Below are positions 32,724 to 41,686 of a stretch of 64,000 nt of DNA, one piece after another. The stretch's first letter is position 1; the number at the start of each line of letters is the position of its first letter. Below the pieces are notes generated by a model. That model made no database searches. It was not told where the DNA came from and was given only the letters and a program-made list of their open reading frames with translations. Made by a program: the position numbers and the translations under genes. The stretch is from CAZTAR01 sp043813895. Its GTDB lineage: Bacteria; Planctomycetota; Phycisphaerae; UBA1845; UTPLA1. The stretch lies in NCBI GenBank assembly GCA_043813895.1, contig JBDRKQ010000077.1, forward strand, positions 68,945 to 132,944, written 5' to 3'.

Positions 32724-33737
32724 CTAGTTCTCGCTTGCCTCGTCCCCCCGCTTGGAGAGATCGTCCACGACTTCGCCCAGGGTGTCCGCCGCCGCATTGG
32801 CATCGGAGGAAGCGCCCTTGCCGGTCTGCTCCGAGAGCTTCTCGGATTTGCCGACGGCGCTGAGTAGATCGAACGGCGCCAGCTTGGCCGCGTCCAGGAC
32901 CAGCGTGATCTGGCCGGCCTCAAAGATCTGCTCGATCGTCTCCAGTTTCTTCAGAAAATCACTCAACTGCCGGTTTTGTGCGAAGGCCTCGTAATACGTC
33001 GCCGCCTGCGCGTCGCCCTGGCCCTCGATCATCCGTGCGTAGGCCTCGGCTCGGGCGATGATCCGCTTGGCCTTCTCGTCCGCATCCGCGCGGAGCTGCC
33101 GCGCCTTGGATTCGCCCTGGGCCGTCAGCTCCTTGATCTCCTTCTGACGATCCTCCTTCATCCGATTGAACACTTCTCGCGTCACAGATTCCGGAATCCC
33201 GAGACGCTTGATACCCACACTGACAACCTGGATGCCGTAGTCGGCCTCTGCCCTGTCGATGATGCCGTCAAGGAACTGCCCCTCGATCTCCTCGAATCTT
33301 GTTTCCTCAAGATCGACATTCACAAGCTGCCTCAGATCGTAGCCCCGCATTACCTCCGACACTTCGTTGTCCAAGAGGTCGCGAATCTTCCGCGCCGCCG
33401 AGTCCTCCTGCCCGACAGACTCGAGGAACTTCCGCGCGTCCGCGATCCGCCACTGCGCGTAGGCCGTGAGGATCACCGTCTTCTGGTCCCGTGTACCCAA
33501 CTGCCGGAACTCTGTCTCGAAGGACCGGAGCCTCGCGTCGTAGCGGTGCACGCGATCGATCGGCCACGGGATCTTCCAGTGGAAGCCCGCTTCGTTCGGC
33601 TCGATCACGTCAAGCACGCGGTCGAATCGCGTTACCACGACCGTTTCCGTAAAGCGAACCTGAAACGCGCACATCATCGAGAGAATCACTGCGACGATTA
33701 TCAGGACGACGATAATGGCTGGAACGTTTTTCAGCAT
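32724..33737 (-). CDS. SPFH protein, HflC-like
   Basis: A 337-residue HflC-like protein. The frame is open to 33887, but the upstream part is the hairpin array; the ATG of MLKNVPAIIVVLIIVAV starts a perfect membrane anchor (residues 5-24) and has GAGG nearby. The SPFH domain follows: TVVVTRFDRVLDVIEPNEAG, FHWKIPWPIDRVHRYDAR, FRQLGTRDQKTVILTAYAQW. Later come YGIQVVSVGIKRLGIPESVT and FNRMKEDRQKEIKELTAQGE, the typical HflC region before a coiled coil (LRADADEKAKRIIARAEAYA). The C-terminal 60 residues are polar. In E. coli HflC controls FtsH protease access; here it precedes HflK and an ABC ATPase, so the partner may be the transporter instead (inference). Confidence 0.87.
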   Translation of the reverse strand: MLKNVPAIIVVLIIVAVILSMMCAFQVRFTETVVVTRFDRVLDVIEPNEAGFHWKIPWPIDRVHRYDARLRSFETEFRQLGTRDQKTVILTAYAQWRIADARKFLESVGQEDSAARKIRDLLDNEVSEVMRGYDLRQLVNVDLEETRFEEIEGQFLDGIIDRAEADYGIQVVSVGIKRLGIPESVTREVFNRMKEDRQKEIKELTAQGESKARQLRADADEKAKRIIARAEAYARMIEGQGDAQAATYYEAFAQNRQLSDFLKKLETIEQIFEAGQITLVLDAAKLAPFDLLSAVGKSEKLSEQTGKGASSDANAAADTLGEVVDDLSKRGDEASEN

Positions 33738-33778
33738 CTTCGAGGCCTCTGGGGCACAACCGCCCACTATCGCTCGCT

Positions 33779-33955
33779 GATGCGAGATTCCCATCTCGCA
33801 GCTCTCTTCGCAGGATTCCCATCCTGCGAAGATGCGGGAGAGGATTCCCGCCAGAGTGGGTGCGAGAAAGGAGTCTCGCACCGGCAATCGGTTCTCAAGC
33901 CCACGGATCGCAATCCGTGGGGTACTTCCACCGGTGGTGGGTAGTACCCACCCTA
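33779..33955. repeat. Array of six small palindromes between SPFH genes
   Basis: Six adjacent palindromes lie between two operon genes. (1) 33781-33800, arms TGCGAGAT/ATCTCGCA, loop TCCC. (2) 33807-33830, arms TTCGCAGGAT/ATCCTGCGAA, loop TCCC. (3) 33834-33851, arms GCGGGA/TCCCGC. (4) 33859-33882, arms GGTGCGAGA/TCTCGCACC. (5) 33900-33921, arms CCCACGGAT/ATCCGTGGG, loop CGCA. (6) 33936-33952, arms GGTGGGTA/TACCCACC. Palindrome 4 is the REP-like type found in the giant gene. No protein is encoded. Confidence 0.85.
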
Positions 33956-33959
33956 CTAC

Positions 33960-36059
33960 TTACTCCGTCGAATCCATCTTCGCTTCCATTGCACCGAGTT
34001 CGGCGCCGGTCACCTCGAACTGCTCCGGCGGCTTGAGGTCGAACTCGTAGAGCACGCGGTCCGGCTCGTCCAGCACGACCACGTACTTCCGGATGTTCTT
34101 CAATCCGTCGCGCAGCATCCTGAGATAAACACGAAGCGAGTACACCTCCGGCGCCGCCTTGAACGCCGCCAATTGCATCTCGTACCGCCTCGCGTTCGAC
34201 ATCTCTCTGAAAACGTGACCCACCGCCTGGATCTCCGCGTCGGCCGCCTTGCTGCGGGCGATCCCGCCGAGAACATTGTCCGAACGCAGCATCGTCTCGA
34301 CGGTTTGCGTTCGGCGCGTCAGGTCGTCCGACCCGAGTTCACAGGCCTCATCCTCTTTCACGATCGCATCGTGGAACTCCGGCCATTTCATGCCCGCGCT
34401 GAAGAGCTGCATCTGGATCGCATCACCTTCCGCCGCCTTGATCGCCGCGTCACGCTTCTCATAGGCGCTCACGACTTCCTCGTAGCTCTTCGCCACATCC
34501 TCGTCCGGCGGCGGGTGGATTCCCCCAATCCCAACGTAGACGATTTCGATGCCCAGGCCCTTCCCATCGGAGCCGGCATGGTCGCACGCCTGTTGAATCG
34601 CCACATGCAGGTCTTGCGCGGCAGTAGCACCCTTCTCGCCCATCAAGGCGAGCACATCCGCTCTCGCCGCATACCTCGTCAGTTCGCTGTACGCCAGAGA
34701 TTCCAGAATCGCCGCAGGGTCCTGCGATTGAGCGTGAAAACGCTGCACTTCAGCCGGATCGCTCTTCACGCGCCACTGCACAGGCATGTTGACGCTCAAC
34801 AGGTTGACCGGCACCTCAATAGTCGCCGAGGCGGCCTTGTCTCCCACCAGGAGTTTGTATTCGTTCTTGTAGTGCTGCTTCGTCCACAGGATCGGGCCCC
34901 GGTTCTCCACGTGCTTCTGCCTGGCCGCCTCCTCCTTCTCTACGTCATAGCCAAGTTCCATGCGACGGATTCGCTGAACCGGAATCATCGTCGACCGATC
35001 AACGGGCCAGAACCACTTCAGGTGAATCCCAGGTCCCGCGGTCGTCTCAAGCGGCTGACCGAAGTGCTCGATAACCGCCTGATTCGCCGGGGGCACGACG
35101 ACGATGCACGTCAGCGCGAGAATCACGATCATCTGCACGATCAACAGCGGCAGCACCGCTCGGCCCAGGAGTTTGTAGAACCACGTTTCACTGACCTTGA
35201 AGCCGAACTGGTAGTCGACCGCGTTTGCCATGCTCCGCAGGATCCCGCCCGGCTCACTGAAAATGCCCAGCAGGCGGCTGTCGTAGAACGGCCGTTGCGT
35301 CTCCCCGGCAACGCGCGGGCGGTAGAGATCGAGTACGAAGTTGATGACCGTCTCGATCGCCAGGACGATCAGGAGGAAACCGAGCCCGATGGCCAACCCT
35401 TGCTCAACCCTTTGCAGCCCGCTGATCACGCAGAGCAGGGCGATGGCGACGGCCAGGCAAACCGCGCTCGAGCCGAACATGGAATCTCCGCCGGCTCGAA
35501 GCATCCACCAATTCGGCAGGCGGCTCATGCCCATCGCCCACCGCGAGTACATGAAACAGATAAACGCGCCGGCCCCAGCCGCGAACAGCAGAGCCCGAGG
35601 GTGCTCCAGGCTTCCACCCATCGCGTCCGCGATCGGCCCGAATCGCACGAACCACGGCAGGATGACAATGCCGGCAGCCAGGTGAAACGCGGCCAGCAGC
35701 AAGGCCAGGAATGGAACCAGGTATCGCTCGATGGATCGCAGCCGGCGAGACGTCGCCAGCTTCTCCATCTGGTCGAGGTCCTCTTCCTCGAAGATCGTCC
35801 GGGCGCCGGCCAGCTTCTCCTGCCGGAGCCGTTCCAGTTCCATCACCTCGAACTGCTCTTCGCGAACAAGATGCTGCTGGTGCAGTTGAATCCACGTCAA
35901 CAGCCAGACGCCCGCCGTCCCGAGCACCTGGAATCCGATCGCCCACAGCGAGCTACTGCGACTCCAGATTGCCAGAATCGCCAGGATGACCGCGCCGCTG
36001 ACGCACAGGACCATGCCCAGGGCGGCAACGACTTCGCCTCGTCGATCTGATCCGGCCAT
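33960..36059 (-). CDS. Multi-span SPFH protein (HflK-like domain fused to a membrane domain)
   Basis: A 699-residue protein at the head of the operon. The first 320 residues hold about seven to eight membrane segments (GMVLCVSGAVILAILAIW, VPFLALLLAAFHLAAGIVIL, SSAVCLAVAIALLCVISGL, GLAIGLGFLLIVLAIETVIN) with a charged helix between the first pairs (EEQFEVMELERLRQEKLAGA). The last span, LLIVQMIVILALTCIVVVPP, leads into an SPFH domain (NQAVIEHFGQPLETTAGPGI, HLKWFWPVDRSTMIPVQRIR) like HflK. A helical region follows, then a beta-rich end (RKYVVVLDEPDRVLYEFDL). Typical HflK has a single span, so the extra membrane domain is unusual. With the next two genes it makes three SPFH proteins in a row, suggesting a hetero-oligomeric membrane assembly. 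Confidence 0.82.
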   Translation of the reverse strand: MAGSDRRGEVVAALGMVLCVSGAVILAILAIWSRSSSLWAIGFQVLGTAGVWLLTWIQLHQQHLVREEQFEVMELERLRQEKLAGARTIFEEEDLDQMEKLATSRRLRSIERYLVPFLALLLAAFHLAAGIVILPWFVRFGPIADAMGGSLEHPRALLFAAGAGAFICFMYSRWAMGMSRLPNWWMLRAGGDSMFGSSAVCLAVAIALLCVISGLQRVEQGLAIGLGFLLIVLAIETVINFVLDLYRPRVAGETQRPFYDSRLLGIFSEPGGILRSMANAVDYQFGFKVSETWFYKLLGRAVLPLLIVQMIVILALTCIVVVPPANQAVIEHFGQPLETTAGPGIHLKWFWPVDRSTMIPVQRIRRMELGYDVEKEEAARQKHVENRGPILWTKQHYKNEYKLLVGDKAASATIEVPVNLLSVNMPVQWRVKSDPAEVQRFHAQSQDPAAILESLAYSELTRYAARADVLALMGEKGATAAQDLHVAIQQACDHAGSDGKGLGIEIVYVGIGGIHPPPDEDVAKSYEEVVSAYEKRDAAIKAAEGDAIQMQLFSAGMKWPEFHDAIVKEDEACELGSDDLTRRTQTVETMLRSDNVLGGIARSKAADAEIQAVGHVFREMSNARRYEMQLAAFKAAPEVYSLRVYLRMLRDGLKNIRKYVVVLDEPDRVLYEFDLKPPEQFEVTGAELGAMEAKMDSTE

Positions 36060-36517
36060 GTCGAAGAACCTACTCTCTTAACGATGGGTCGCCAAGCGAC
36101 CATATGGGGGCATTTACACACCTGCCGGGCAGCACCTCTGCGCCCAAGAATCCCAAGCGGGCTATTGTAGGTCCATCTTCCCGCATGCCAAGGCCCAGCG
36201 CGTTTTACGCTTGAGCCTGGGTACATGACACGTCGTGCGAGGCACGGAAGTGCCCTGCAGGATCGATCATGGACCCCTGCGGTGAAGCCTGAGGTTCCTG
36301 GGATTGACTCCCGCCGACCTTGACCTCAGCGACGCCTCAGCGTACAGGGAACATCCTGGCGGCACTGACGCCGGTTTTTGAGCACAACCGGCCGGCAGTA
36401 GCGGTCGTACTACTCGGGGCCGGTCTCGACGCGCGTGGTGTGTCGCTCCCGGGCGTCCGATGTCGGCTCAGGCCTTGCCCGCGGCCATGAACACCACGGG
36501 ATGTTCGGGATGTTCGC
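36060..36517. other. 458-bp divergent promoter region
   Basis: The gap separates the divergent SPFH operon and the ABC-2 permease. It should contain two promoters, but no pair of boxes is convincing. No ORF, tRNA or strong palindrome was seen. Confidence 0.4.
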
Positions 36518-37717
36518 ATGAACAGGCTTCTTGCCATCATCAAGAACTCCTACCTTCAAACGGTCCGACAGCCCGTGTACGCCATCATTGTCCTCGTGAC
36601 GCTGGGCGGGCTGGGGCTCGCGCCGTCGATCACAGGTTGGACCCTTGACGACGACAACAAGATGCTCCGCGACATAGGTCTTTCTACGCTCCTCATTCAA
36701 GGTTTGTTCCTGGCCTGTTTTGCCGCCTCCAATGTTTTCAACACTGAAATCGAGGATAAGACCGTCCTCACCGTGATCGCGAAACCGGTGAATCGATGCG
36801 TGTTCGTCCTCGGCAAGTATCTGGGCGTCCTGGCGGCCCTGCTAACCGCCCACTACCTGGCTGGGATCGCCCTCTTCATGACCTTGCGGCACGGCGTCCT
36901 GCAGACCGCCGCGGAAACCCACGACACAACGGTTCTTGTTTTCGGACCCGGCGTCATGCTACTCATCCTGATAGCGGCCGGCGTGATCAACTACCTTTAT
37001 GACAAGCGTTTCCTGATCACAGTCCTTTTGCTCGCCATTCCGGCCGGCACCATCTCAACGGGAATCCTGCTGGTCATCGACCGCAACTGGAAGCTCCAGT
37101 CCTTCGAGGTCACGCAGACCATGGACGACTTGCCGCCGGAGGCCATCGAGCCGGACAGCTTCAAAGGGATCGTCGAGTTCCGCCCCATAGAGGGCGATCG
37201 GCAGATCAAGGGCCACCGGGGCTTTCTCGTGCGCAGGACGTGGCAAGGGCCGATCAATGACGCGGATCGCCAGTATCTCCTCGACCTCAGTGACTCACTT
37301 CAGTGGAAACGCGACGTCAATTTTCTGGTCCAGGAAAGTCGCAAACTCCAGGGGACCGAGGTCTTCAAGGCCGCGATCCTCCTCATCGCAGCCCTGGCGA
37401 TTATGGCTGGCGTCGCGGTCGCGGCATCGACACGGCTTGGGGTCATCGCCACGTTTCTGATATCTCTTCTGGCAATCTCCGCCGGTCTTGCCGCCGACCA
37501 AGTTCTCAGGCCGCTGGCAGAAGAGGGCGCCGCCTGGGCAAGAGTCCTTTACCCGTTCGTGCCGAATTTCCAGTGCTTCTGGATGATCGACGCGCTCAGT
37601 GATAACAGGATTATCCCCTGGAGCTACGTCGCCTCCGCGGGCGGGTACGGTCTCGTCTATGCCGCCGGCCTCCTTCTGCTCGGGATGGCCCTGTTCGAGA
37701 CGAGAGAGGTGGGCTAA
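36518..37717 (+). CDS. ABC-2-type permease
   Basis: A 399-residue inner-membrane protein. Membrane segments include PVYAIIVLVTLGGLGLAPSI, IGLSTLLIQGLFLACFAASN, YLGVLAALLTAHYLAGIALF, VFGPGVMLLILIAAGVINYL, LITVLLLAIPAGTISTGILL, then a soluble stretch (about residues 190-290) and two to three final spans (LIAALAIMAGVAVAAS, VASAGGYGLVYAAGLLLLGM). The motif NVFNTEIEDKTVLTVIAKPV followed by NRCVFVLGKYLGV is the ABC-2 signature and closely parallels the 28179-29909 permease, so the two probably form one transporter with the 30019 ATPase, although this gene is on the opposite strand. A weak GGGA lies before the ATG. Substrate unknown. Its end overlaps the next, convergent gene by 4 bases. Confidence 0.8.
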   Translation: MNRLLAIIKNSYLQTVRQPVYAIIVLVTLGGLGLAPSITGWTLDDDNKMLRDIGLSTLLIQGLFLACFAASNVFNTEIEDKTVLTVIAKPVNRCVFVLGKYLGVLAALLTAHYLAGIALFMTLRHGVLQTAAETHDTTVLVFGPGVMLLILIAAGVINYLYDKRFLITVLLLAIPAGTISTGILLVIDRNWKLQSFEVTQTMDDLPPEAIEPDSFKGIVEFRPIEGDRQIKGHRGFLVRRTWQGPINDADRQYLLDLSDSLQWKRDVNFLVQESRKLQGTEVFKAAILLIAALAIMAGVAVAASTRLGVIATFLISLLAISAGLAADQVLRPLAEEGAAWARVLYPFVPNFQCFWMIDALSDNRIIPWSYVASAGGYGLVYAAGLLLLGMALFETREVG

Positions 37718-38094
37718 AGATTCCCCGGCTCGTATCCGTGCCAGAACGGCTCGTAATACCACCACCAAATCGTATACGTCGCCCCGGTCCCGCCACCGCC
37801 AATCTGGTAGCGAGCATGCGTGAAGTCGTACACGCATGCCGCCGTGGACAAGGACAGCCCAAGAAGAAGCGCGGCGATTGATGATCGAGTACGGCGGGCA
37901 TACGCGAGAACACCACTCAAGAGGAAGACCCCCAGAATTCCAACATATGGCAGCAAGAACCAGGCATAGGCACCTGGACGGTCCGAGGCGAACATGAGCC
38001 GTGAGGTGAGGTAAATGCCGATGGCGAAATGTGCTAGCATTAAGCAACTGAACACAAGCACGATGATTCGGCTTATTTGTTTGCTACCGGACAT
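37714..38094 (-). CDS. Small membrane protein
   Basis: A 126-residue protein with three to four apolar spans: RIIVLVFSCLMLAHFAIGIY, WFLLPYVGILGVFLLSGVLA and SIAALLLGLSLSTAACVYDF, with the basic turn AYARRTRSS between the last two. The C-terminus TYTIWWWYYEPFWHGYEPG is strongly aromatic. No family is recognised. It begins 7 bases after the stop of the 38102-39151 gene, so the two are probably co-transcribed, and its end overlaps the convergent permease by 4 bases. Possible roles are pure speculation. Confidence 0.6.
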   Translation of the reverse strand: MSGSKQISRIIVLVFSCLMLAHFAIGIYLTSRLMFASDRPGAYAWFLLPYVGILGVFLLSGVLAYARRTRSSIAALLLGLSLSTAACVYDFTHARYQIGGGGTGATYTIWWWYYEPFWHGYEPGNL

Positions 38095-38101
38095 TCCTCT
38101 C

Positions 38102-39151
38102 TCAACCTCCCGAACCCTCCATGAATCCGTGCTGAATCTCGGGGTGCAAGTCGGTCACCAAGCCGTCCCCGTCGCAGTCAGCACGGTGGAATGCCTTTGG
38201 GGAGGCACCACATGGATCGAGCAAGACGCCTACGAATAGCTGAATATCATTACCATCTGTAACTCCATCGTTATTCACATCCCCTGTTGGGCCGTTGCCG
38301 GGAGAGAACCCCAGAATGGCTCCCAGGAACAGAATGAGATCGTTGCAGTCGAGAATTCCGTTCTCGTTGAGATCTGCAGCGCAGAATGCCTGCGAGGACG
38401 CGTTGCCGGGTTCCAAGAAGACGCTGACGAACGGCTGGATGTCCTTCCCATCGATCACATCGTCGCCGTTCACGTCCCCCGGCGTGCACGCGACTTCCTC
38501 GATTACCGTAAAACTGAAACTCGGACCCGGGGTCGATACGTTCCCCTTGCTCGTCGGCCAGATGCTCGGTGGTTCCGGGGGCGGATCGGCCAGATTCAGC
38601 ACGTTTGCTGCAATGTTTTCGATCGAGTAAACGTAGATGCCGAACGTTGCCGGCGCGGTAAAGGAGCCACTCGCGATGAGTTGGAGTCCTCCTTGCCCGA
38701 TGCCGCTCAATACGTTGGCGTTGGTCCCGAATGTCACGCCGGGCTGTCCGCTGGTGTTCTGGCCTCCTCCAATCTGTTTCAGATTCATCCCACCAGGTGG
38801 GCCCCTCTGCACGCCAACATAGCCTGACGAAAAACCCCCTTCCCCAGGATTGCTGATGCCCTCCGGGGAACTGAAGTTCTCCATCCCGGCAGGGACCGCA
38901 TCGGCCGGTGGAATATCGATGGTGACGGGATTCGTCGGAGCCTGCACAAGATCGAGGCTGATCAACGCGAGTCCGGCGCTATCAGGCGGAGAAACGCTGG
39001 CCGTGACAGTCCAGACAATGCGGGTCTCAGGGAGCACCTCACTGCCGTCCTGAGGTGACGAGACGGTGACAATCACAGTCTGCCCTTGGGCGGCACTTGA
39101 GAGCGAAAGGGCAACCAGCGTTGCTGCAGGGAGCCGCATGTATCTGCTCAC
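38102..39151 (-). CDS. Secreted protein with C-terminal dockerin-like repeats
   Basis: A 349-residue secreted protein. The signal peptide is residues 1-23 (LPAATLVALSLSSAAQG). Residues 24-215 are Gly, Pro and Ser rich with beta-like stretches (VIVTVSSPQDGSEVLPETRI, FGIYVYSIENIAANVLNL), resembling a small planctomycete surface domain. From residue 224 come three EF-hand-like loops: PGDVNGDDVIDGKDIQPFVS, CAADLNENGILDCNDLILFL and TGDVNNDGVTDGNDIQLFVG, with further partial loops in RADCDGDGLVTD. These match dockerin type I Asp/Asn-rich calcium loops. Such tails attach proteins to partners in cellulosomes; in planctomycetes their binding partner is not established. The closest tail in this window is on the 10425-12956 amylase. 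Confidence 0.75.
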   Translation of the reverse strand: MSRYMRLPAATLVALSLSSAAQGQTVIVTVSSPQDGSEVLPETRIVWTVTASVSPPDSAGLALISLDLVQAPTNPVTIDIPPADAVPAGMENFSSPEGISNPGEGGFSSGYVGVQRGPPGGMNLKQIGGGQNTSGQPGVTFGTNANVLSGIGQGGLQLIASGSFTAPATFGIYVYSIENIAANVLNLADPPPEPPSIWPTSKGNVSTPGPSFSFTVIEEVACTPGDVNGDDVIDGKDIQPFVSVFLEPGNASSQAFCAADLNENGILDCNDLILFLGAILGFSPGNGPTGDVNNDGVTDGNDIQLFVGVLLDPCGASPKAFHRADCDGDGLVTDLHPEIQHGFMEGSGG

Positions 39152-39313
39152 ACGCGCGACCTCCTTTGATGGGCTGCCTGGTACCCACCCCTCAGCCCCA
39201 TAATCCCGCTCCCCAACCCCGTAATACTACACCCAGACATGGGAACACAGTCAAGGGCGAGATACGGACATAGAAGGCGAAAACCCATCGCAGACCCTCA
39301 GTGTAGTCGTTGC

Positions 39314-39342
39314 TTGGCCGGAACCGATGCGTGAGCTATTAT
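39314..39342 (+). promoter_or_regulatory. Candidate promoter for the metal P-type ATPase
   Basis: TTGGCC (39314-39319) and TATTAT (39337-39342) are 17 bases apart, 85 bases before the ATPase ATG. No metal-regulator operator of a known type was recognised. Confidence 0.35.
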
Positions 39343-39427
39343 CTCGATCAAATGAACTGCGAGATTCCCGCTGGCGTAGACAGAGAGCCAACGGGGCAGC
39401 CTTCTCGATTGTTGAGGTAGGAATTTC

Positions 39428-41539
39428 ATGGCCCACCGAATCATCGGCCTGCGAGACGCTGAGAGAGAATTCCACGCTGCGCGACATTACCACGAGCATG
39501 CCCATGGTCACCAAGGCGAAGCGGCGGCCGCCGCCAAGACGGCGAGCATCTGGCTCTTCGTCACGCTCATGGGCGGCCTGCTCGTGTTGACCAGCTTTTG
39601 GGTGCAGCTCGCGAGCCCTGTCGAGCTTGTGGAGCGCGTGGACCCCCAGGGCTTTCCCGTTCTCGACAACAGCGGCGGACTCGTCTTCGACAAGAGCTAT
39701 CTCTGGCAGTTCCACATGGATCTCGTCGCCGGTATCGGCGCGTTGCTCCTGGCCGCCAGGATTATCTGGCACGCCATCGTCAGCCTCATCCGCGGCCACA
39801 TGCACATGGACGAACTCGTCGCCCTGGCGATTGTCGCCGCATTCGCCAGCCAGGATTACCGTGCCGCCGGCGTGATCGGCTTCTTCCTTCTGCTTTCAGA
39901 ACTAGTAGAAAGCCGCACGGCCATCGGTGCGAGGGCCAGCATCGAAGAACTCATCAAGCTCACCCCGAAGATCGCCACACTCATCACGGACGACGGCGAG
40001 AGGGAAATCGACGCCACACGCTTGCAGAAGGGACAGCGCGTCCGGGTGCGACCGGGCGACAACATTCCCGCAGATGGCACCGTGATCGCGGGCGATTCCA
40101 CGGTCAACCAAGCGAACATCACCGGCGAGTCCCTGCCTGTCGACAAACAGCCCGGCGCCGCCGTTTTCAGCGGAACCACGAACCTCACCGGCGCCCTCGA
40201 GATCGAGGTCACGCGGGTGGGTGGCGAGACCACGCTTGGCCAGGTGCAAGACCTCATCCTGAAGGCCGAGCAAACCCGCATCCCTATCATGCGGCTCATC
40301 GACCGGTACGTCGTCTGGTACACGCCTGTCATCCTCATGCTCGCCGGGCTCGTCCTCTTCTTCACGAAGGACGAGAACGGCCTCCAACGCGCCATCACCA
40401 TGCTGGTCGCCAGTTGTCCGTGCGCGCTCATCATGGCGACACCCACGGCCATGGTTGCTGGGCTGAGCTGCGCCGCGCGGCTGGGCATACTCATCAAGGA
40501 CGTCGCCCACCTGGAGAGTGCCGGCCGCCTGACCGCCGTCGTGTTCGACAAAACGGGAACGCTGACCACGGGCGAGCTTTCCGTCACGCGCCTTATGCCG
40601 GCGGAGAATGTCGCCGGTGCGGACCTGTTGCGCCTCGCCGCCACCGCCGAACAGTTGAGCAACCACCCGGCCGCCCGAGCCCTGTTGAACGTCGCCAACG
40701 AAGCGAACGTCAAGTACGGCCAGCCGGACGCGTTCGAAGAGGTGCCGGGCAAGGGTGTCGTCGCGGAATTCGAGGGCAAGCGGATTCTGGTCGGCCGAGA
40801 GTCCTTCATTAAGGAACGCGGTTTCGACACGAGACCCCTCCGCAAGATCGCCGAGGAGGCCGAGGGAATGAGCCAGCTCTTTGTTGCCTACGACGAAGAC
40901 CTGCTCGGCATCGTCGGCCTTGAAGACAGCGCGCGAGAGGCTGCGCGCGGCGCCGTGGAAGAGCTGCGCAAGGAAGGAATGCGGCGCGTGGTGATGTTGA
41001 CGGGCGACCGGGAAGCCGTCGCCAAACGTGTGGCCGCGGAAATGGCCTGCACGGAATACAAGGCCGATTGCCTCCCGCAGGAGAAGCTTGAACTCGTCGA
41101 AGCCATGCGAAGGCAGGGCCACCGGGTCATGGTCATCGGAGACGGCGTCAACGATGCCCCGGCCCTGGCCGCCGGAGACCTCGGCGTCGCCATGGGGGCC
41201 GCCGGAAGCGACGTCGCCATCAACTCCGCCTCCATCGCGCTGCTGAACAACGACCTCACGCGCATCCCGTTCCTGATCCGACTCAGCAGGGCGACGCGTA
41301 AAGTCGTCGTGCAGAACCTCGTCTTCGGCGTTCTCTTCGTCACGATCGTCATGACCCTGGGCGCGCTTAACGTCGTCCATCCGATCGCCGCCGCCGCGCT
41401 GCACTGGCTTTCGAGCCTGATCGTTGTCTTCAACTCCGCCAGACTCGTCCGCTTCGGCGAGGAGAAGGCCACGCACGAACAGGTGATTGCAGGCGAATCG
41501 CGCCCCGCCCCCGCGGCGCCCGCACCGGCCACGGCGTGA
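39428..41539 (+). CDS. P1B-type heavy-metal-translocating ATPase
   Basis: A 703-residue inner-membrane metal pump. The N-terminus is His-rich (HAARHYHEHAHGHQGE), with no CxxC domain. Membrane motif SCPCALIMATPTAM has Cys330 and Cys332. Phosphorylation site: DKTGTLTTGE (Asp374), then SNHPAA (the HP locus), GDGVNDAPALA hinge, and TGESLPVDKQ in the actuator. In the last helices VVHPIAAAALHWLSSLIVVFN replaces the usual Met-Ser-Ser (copper) or Asp (zinc) residues with His and Ser-Ser, so the ion cannot be assigned. AGGA lies 6 bases before the ATG. The final 20 residues are Ala/Pro-rich. Function is metal export or homeostasis by family knowledge. Confidence 0.87.
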   Translation: MAHRIIGLRDAEREFHAARHYHEHAHGHQGEAAAAAKTASIWLFVTLMGGLLVLTSFWVQLASPVELVERVDPQGFPVLDNSGGLVFDKSYLWQFHMDLVAGIGALLLAARIIWHAIVSLIRGHMHMDELVALAIVAAFASQDYRAAGVIGFFLLLSELVESRTAIGARASIEELIKLTPKIATLITDDGEREIDATRLQKGQRVRVRPGDNIPADGTVIAGDSTVNQANITGESLPVDKQPGAAVFSGTTNLTGALEIEVTRVGGETTLGQVQDLILKAEQTRIPIMRLIDRYVVWYTPVILMLAGLVLFFTKDENGLQRAITMLVASCPCALIMATPTAMVAGLSCAARLGILIKDVAHLESAGRLTAVVFDKTGTLTTGELSVTRLMPAENVAGADLLRLAATAEQLSNHPAARALLNVANEANVKYGQPDAFEEVPGKGVVAEFEGKRILVGRESFIKERGFDTRPLRKIAEEAEGMSQLFVAYDEDLLGIVGLEDSAREAARGAVEELRKEGMRRVVMLTGDREAVAKRVAAEMACTEYKADCLPQEKLELVEAMRRQGHRVMVIGDGVNDAPALAAGDLGVAMGAAGSDVAINSASIALLNNDLTRIPFLIRLSRATRKVVVQNLVFGVLFVTIVMTLGALNVVHPIAAAALHWLSSLIVVFNSARLVRFGEEKATHEQVIAGESRPAPAAPAPATA

Positions 41540-41686
41540 CTGCGCGGCCTTCGGGCGAAGTGACTGAGGGATCAAGGCCCGAAGGGACCCAGGGGCCAAG
41601 GGCTCAAGGGACCGAGGGATGAAGGAGGCGAGGGTGCTGCGTCAAGACGCGCCCTGCGGGCTGCTTCGCGAGCGATCATCAAGTGG

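Noticed and set aside
33779..33955. Possible CRISPR array
   Set aside because: Palindromes differ in arm sequence, spacing is irregular and there are no unique spacers of uniform length; no cas genes are near.
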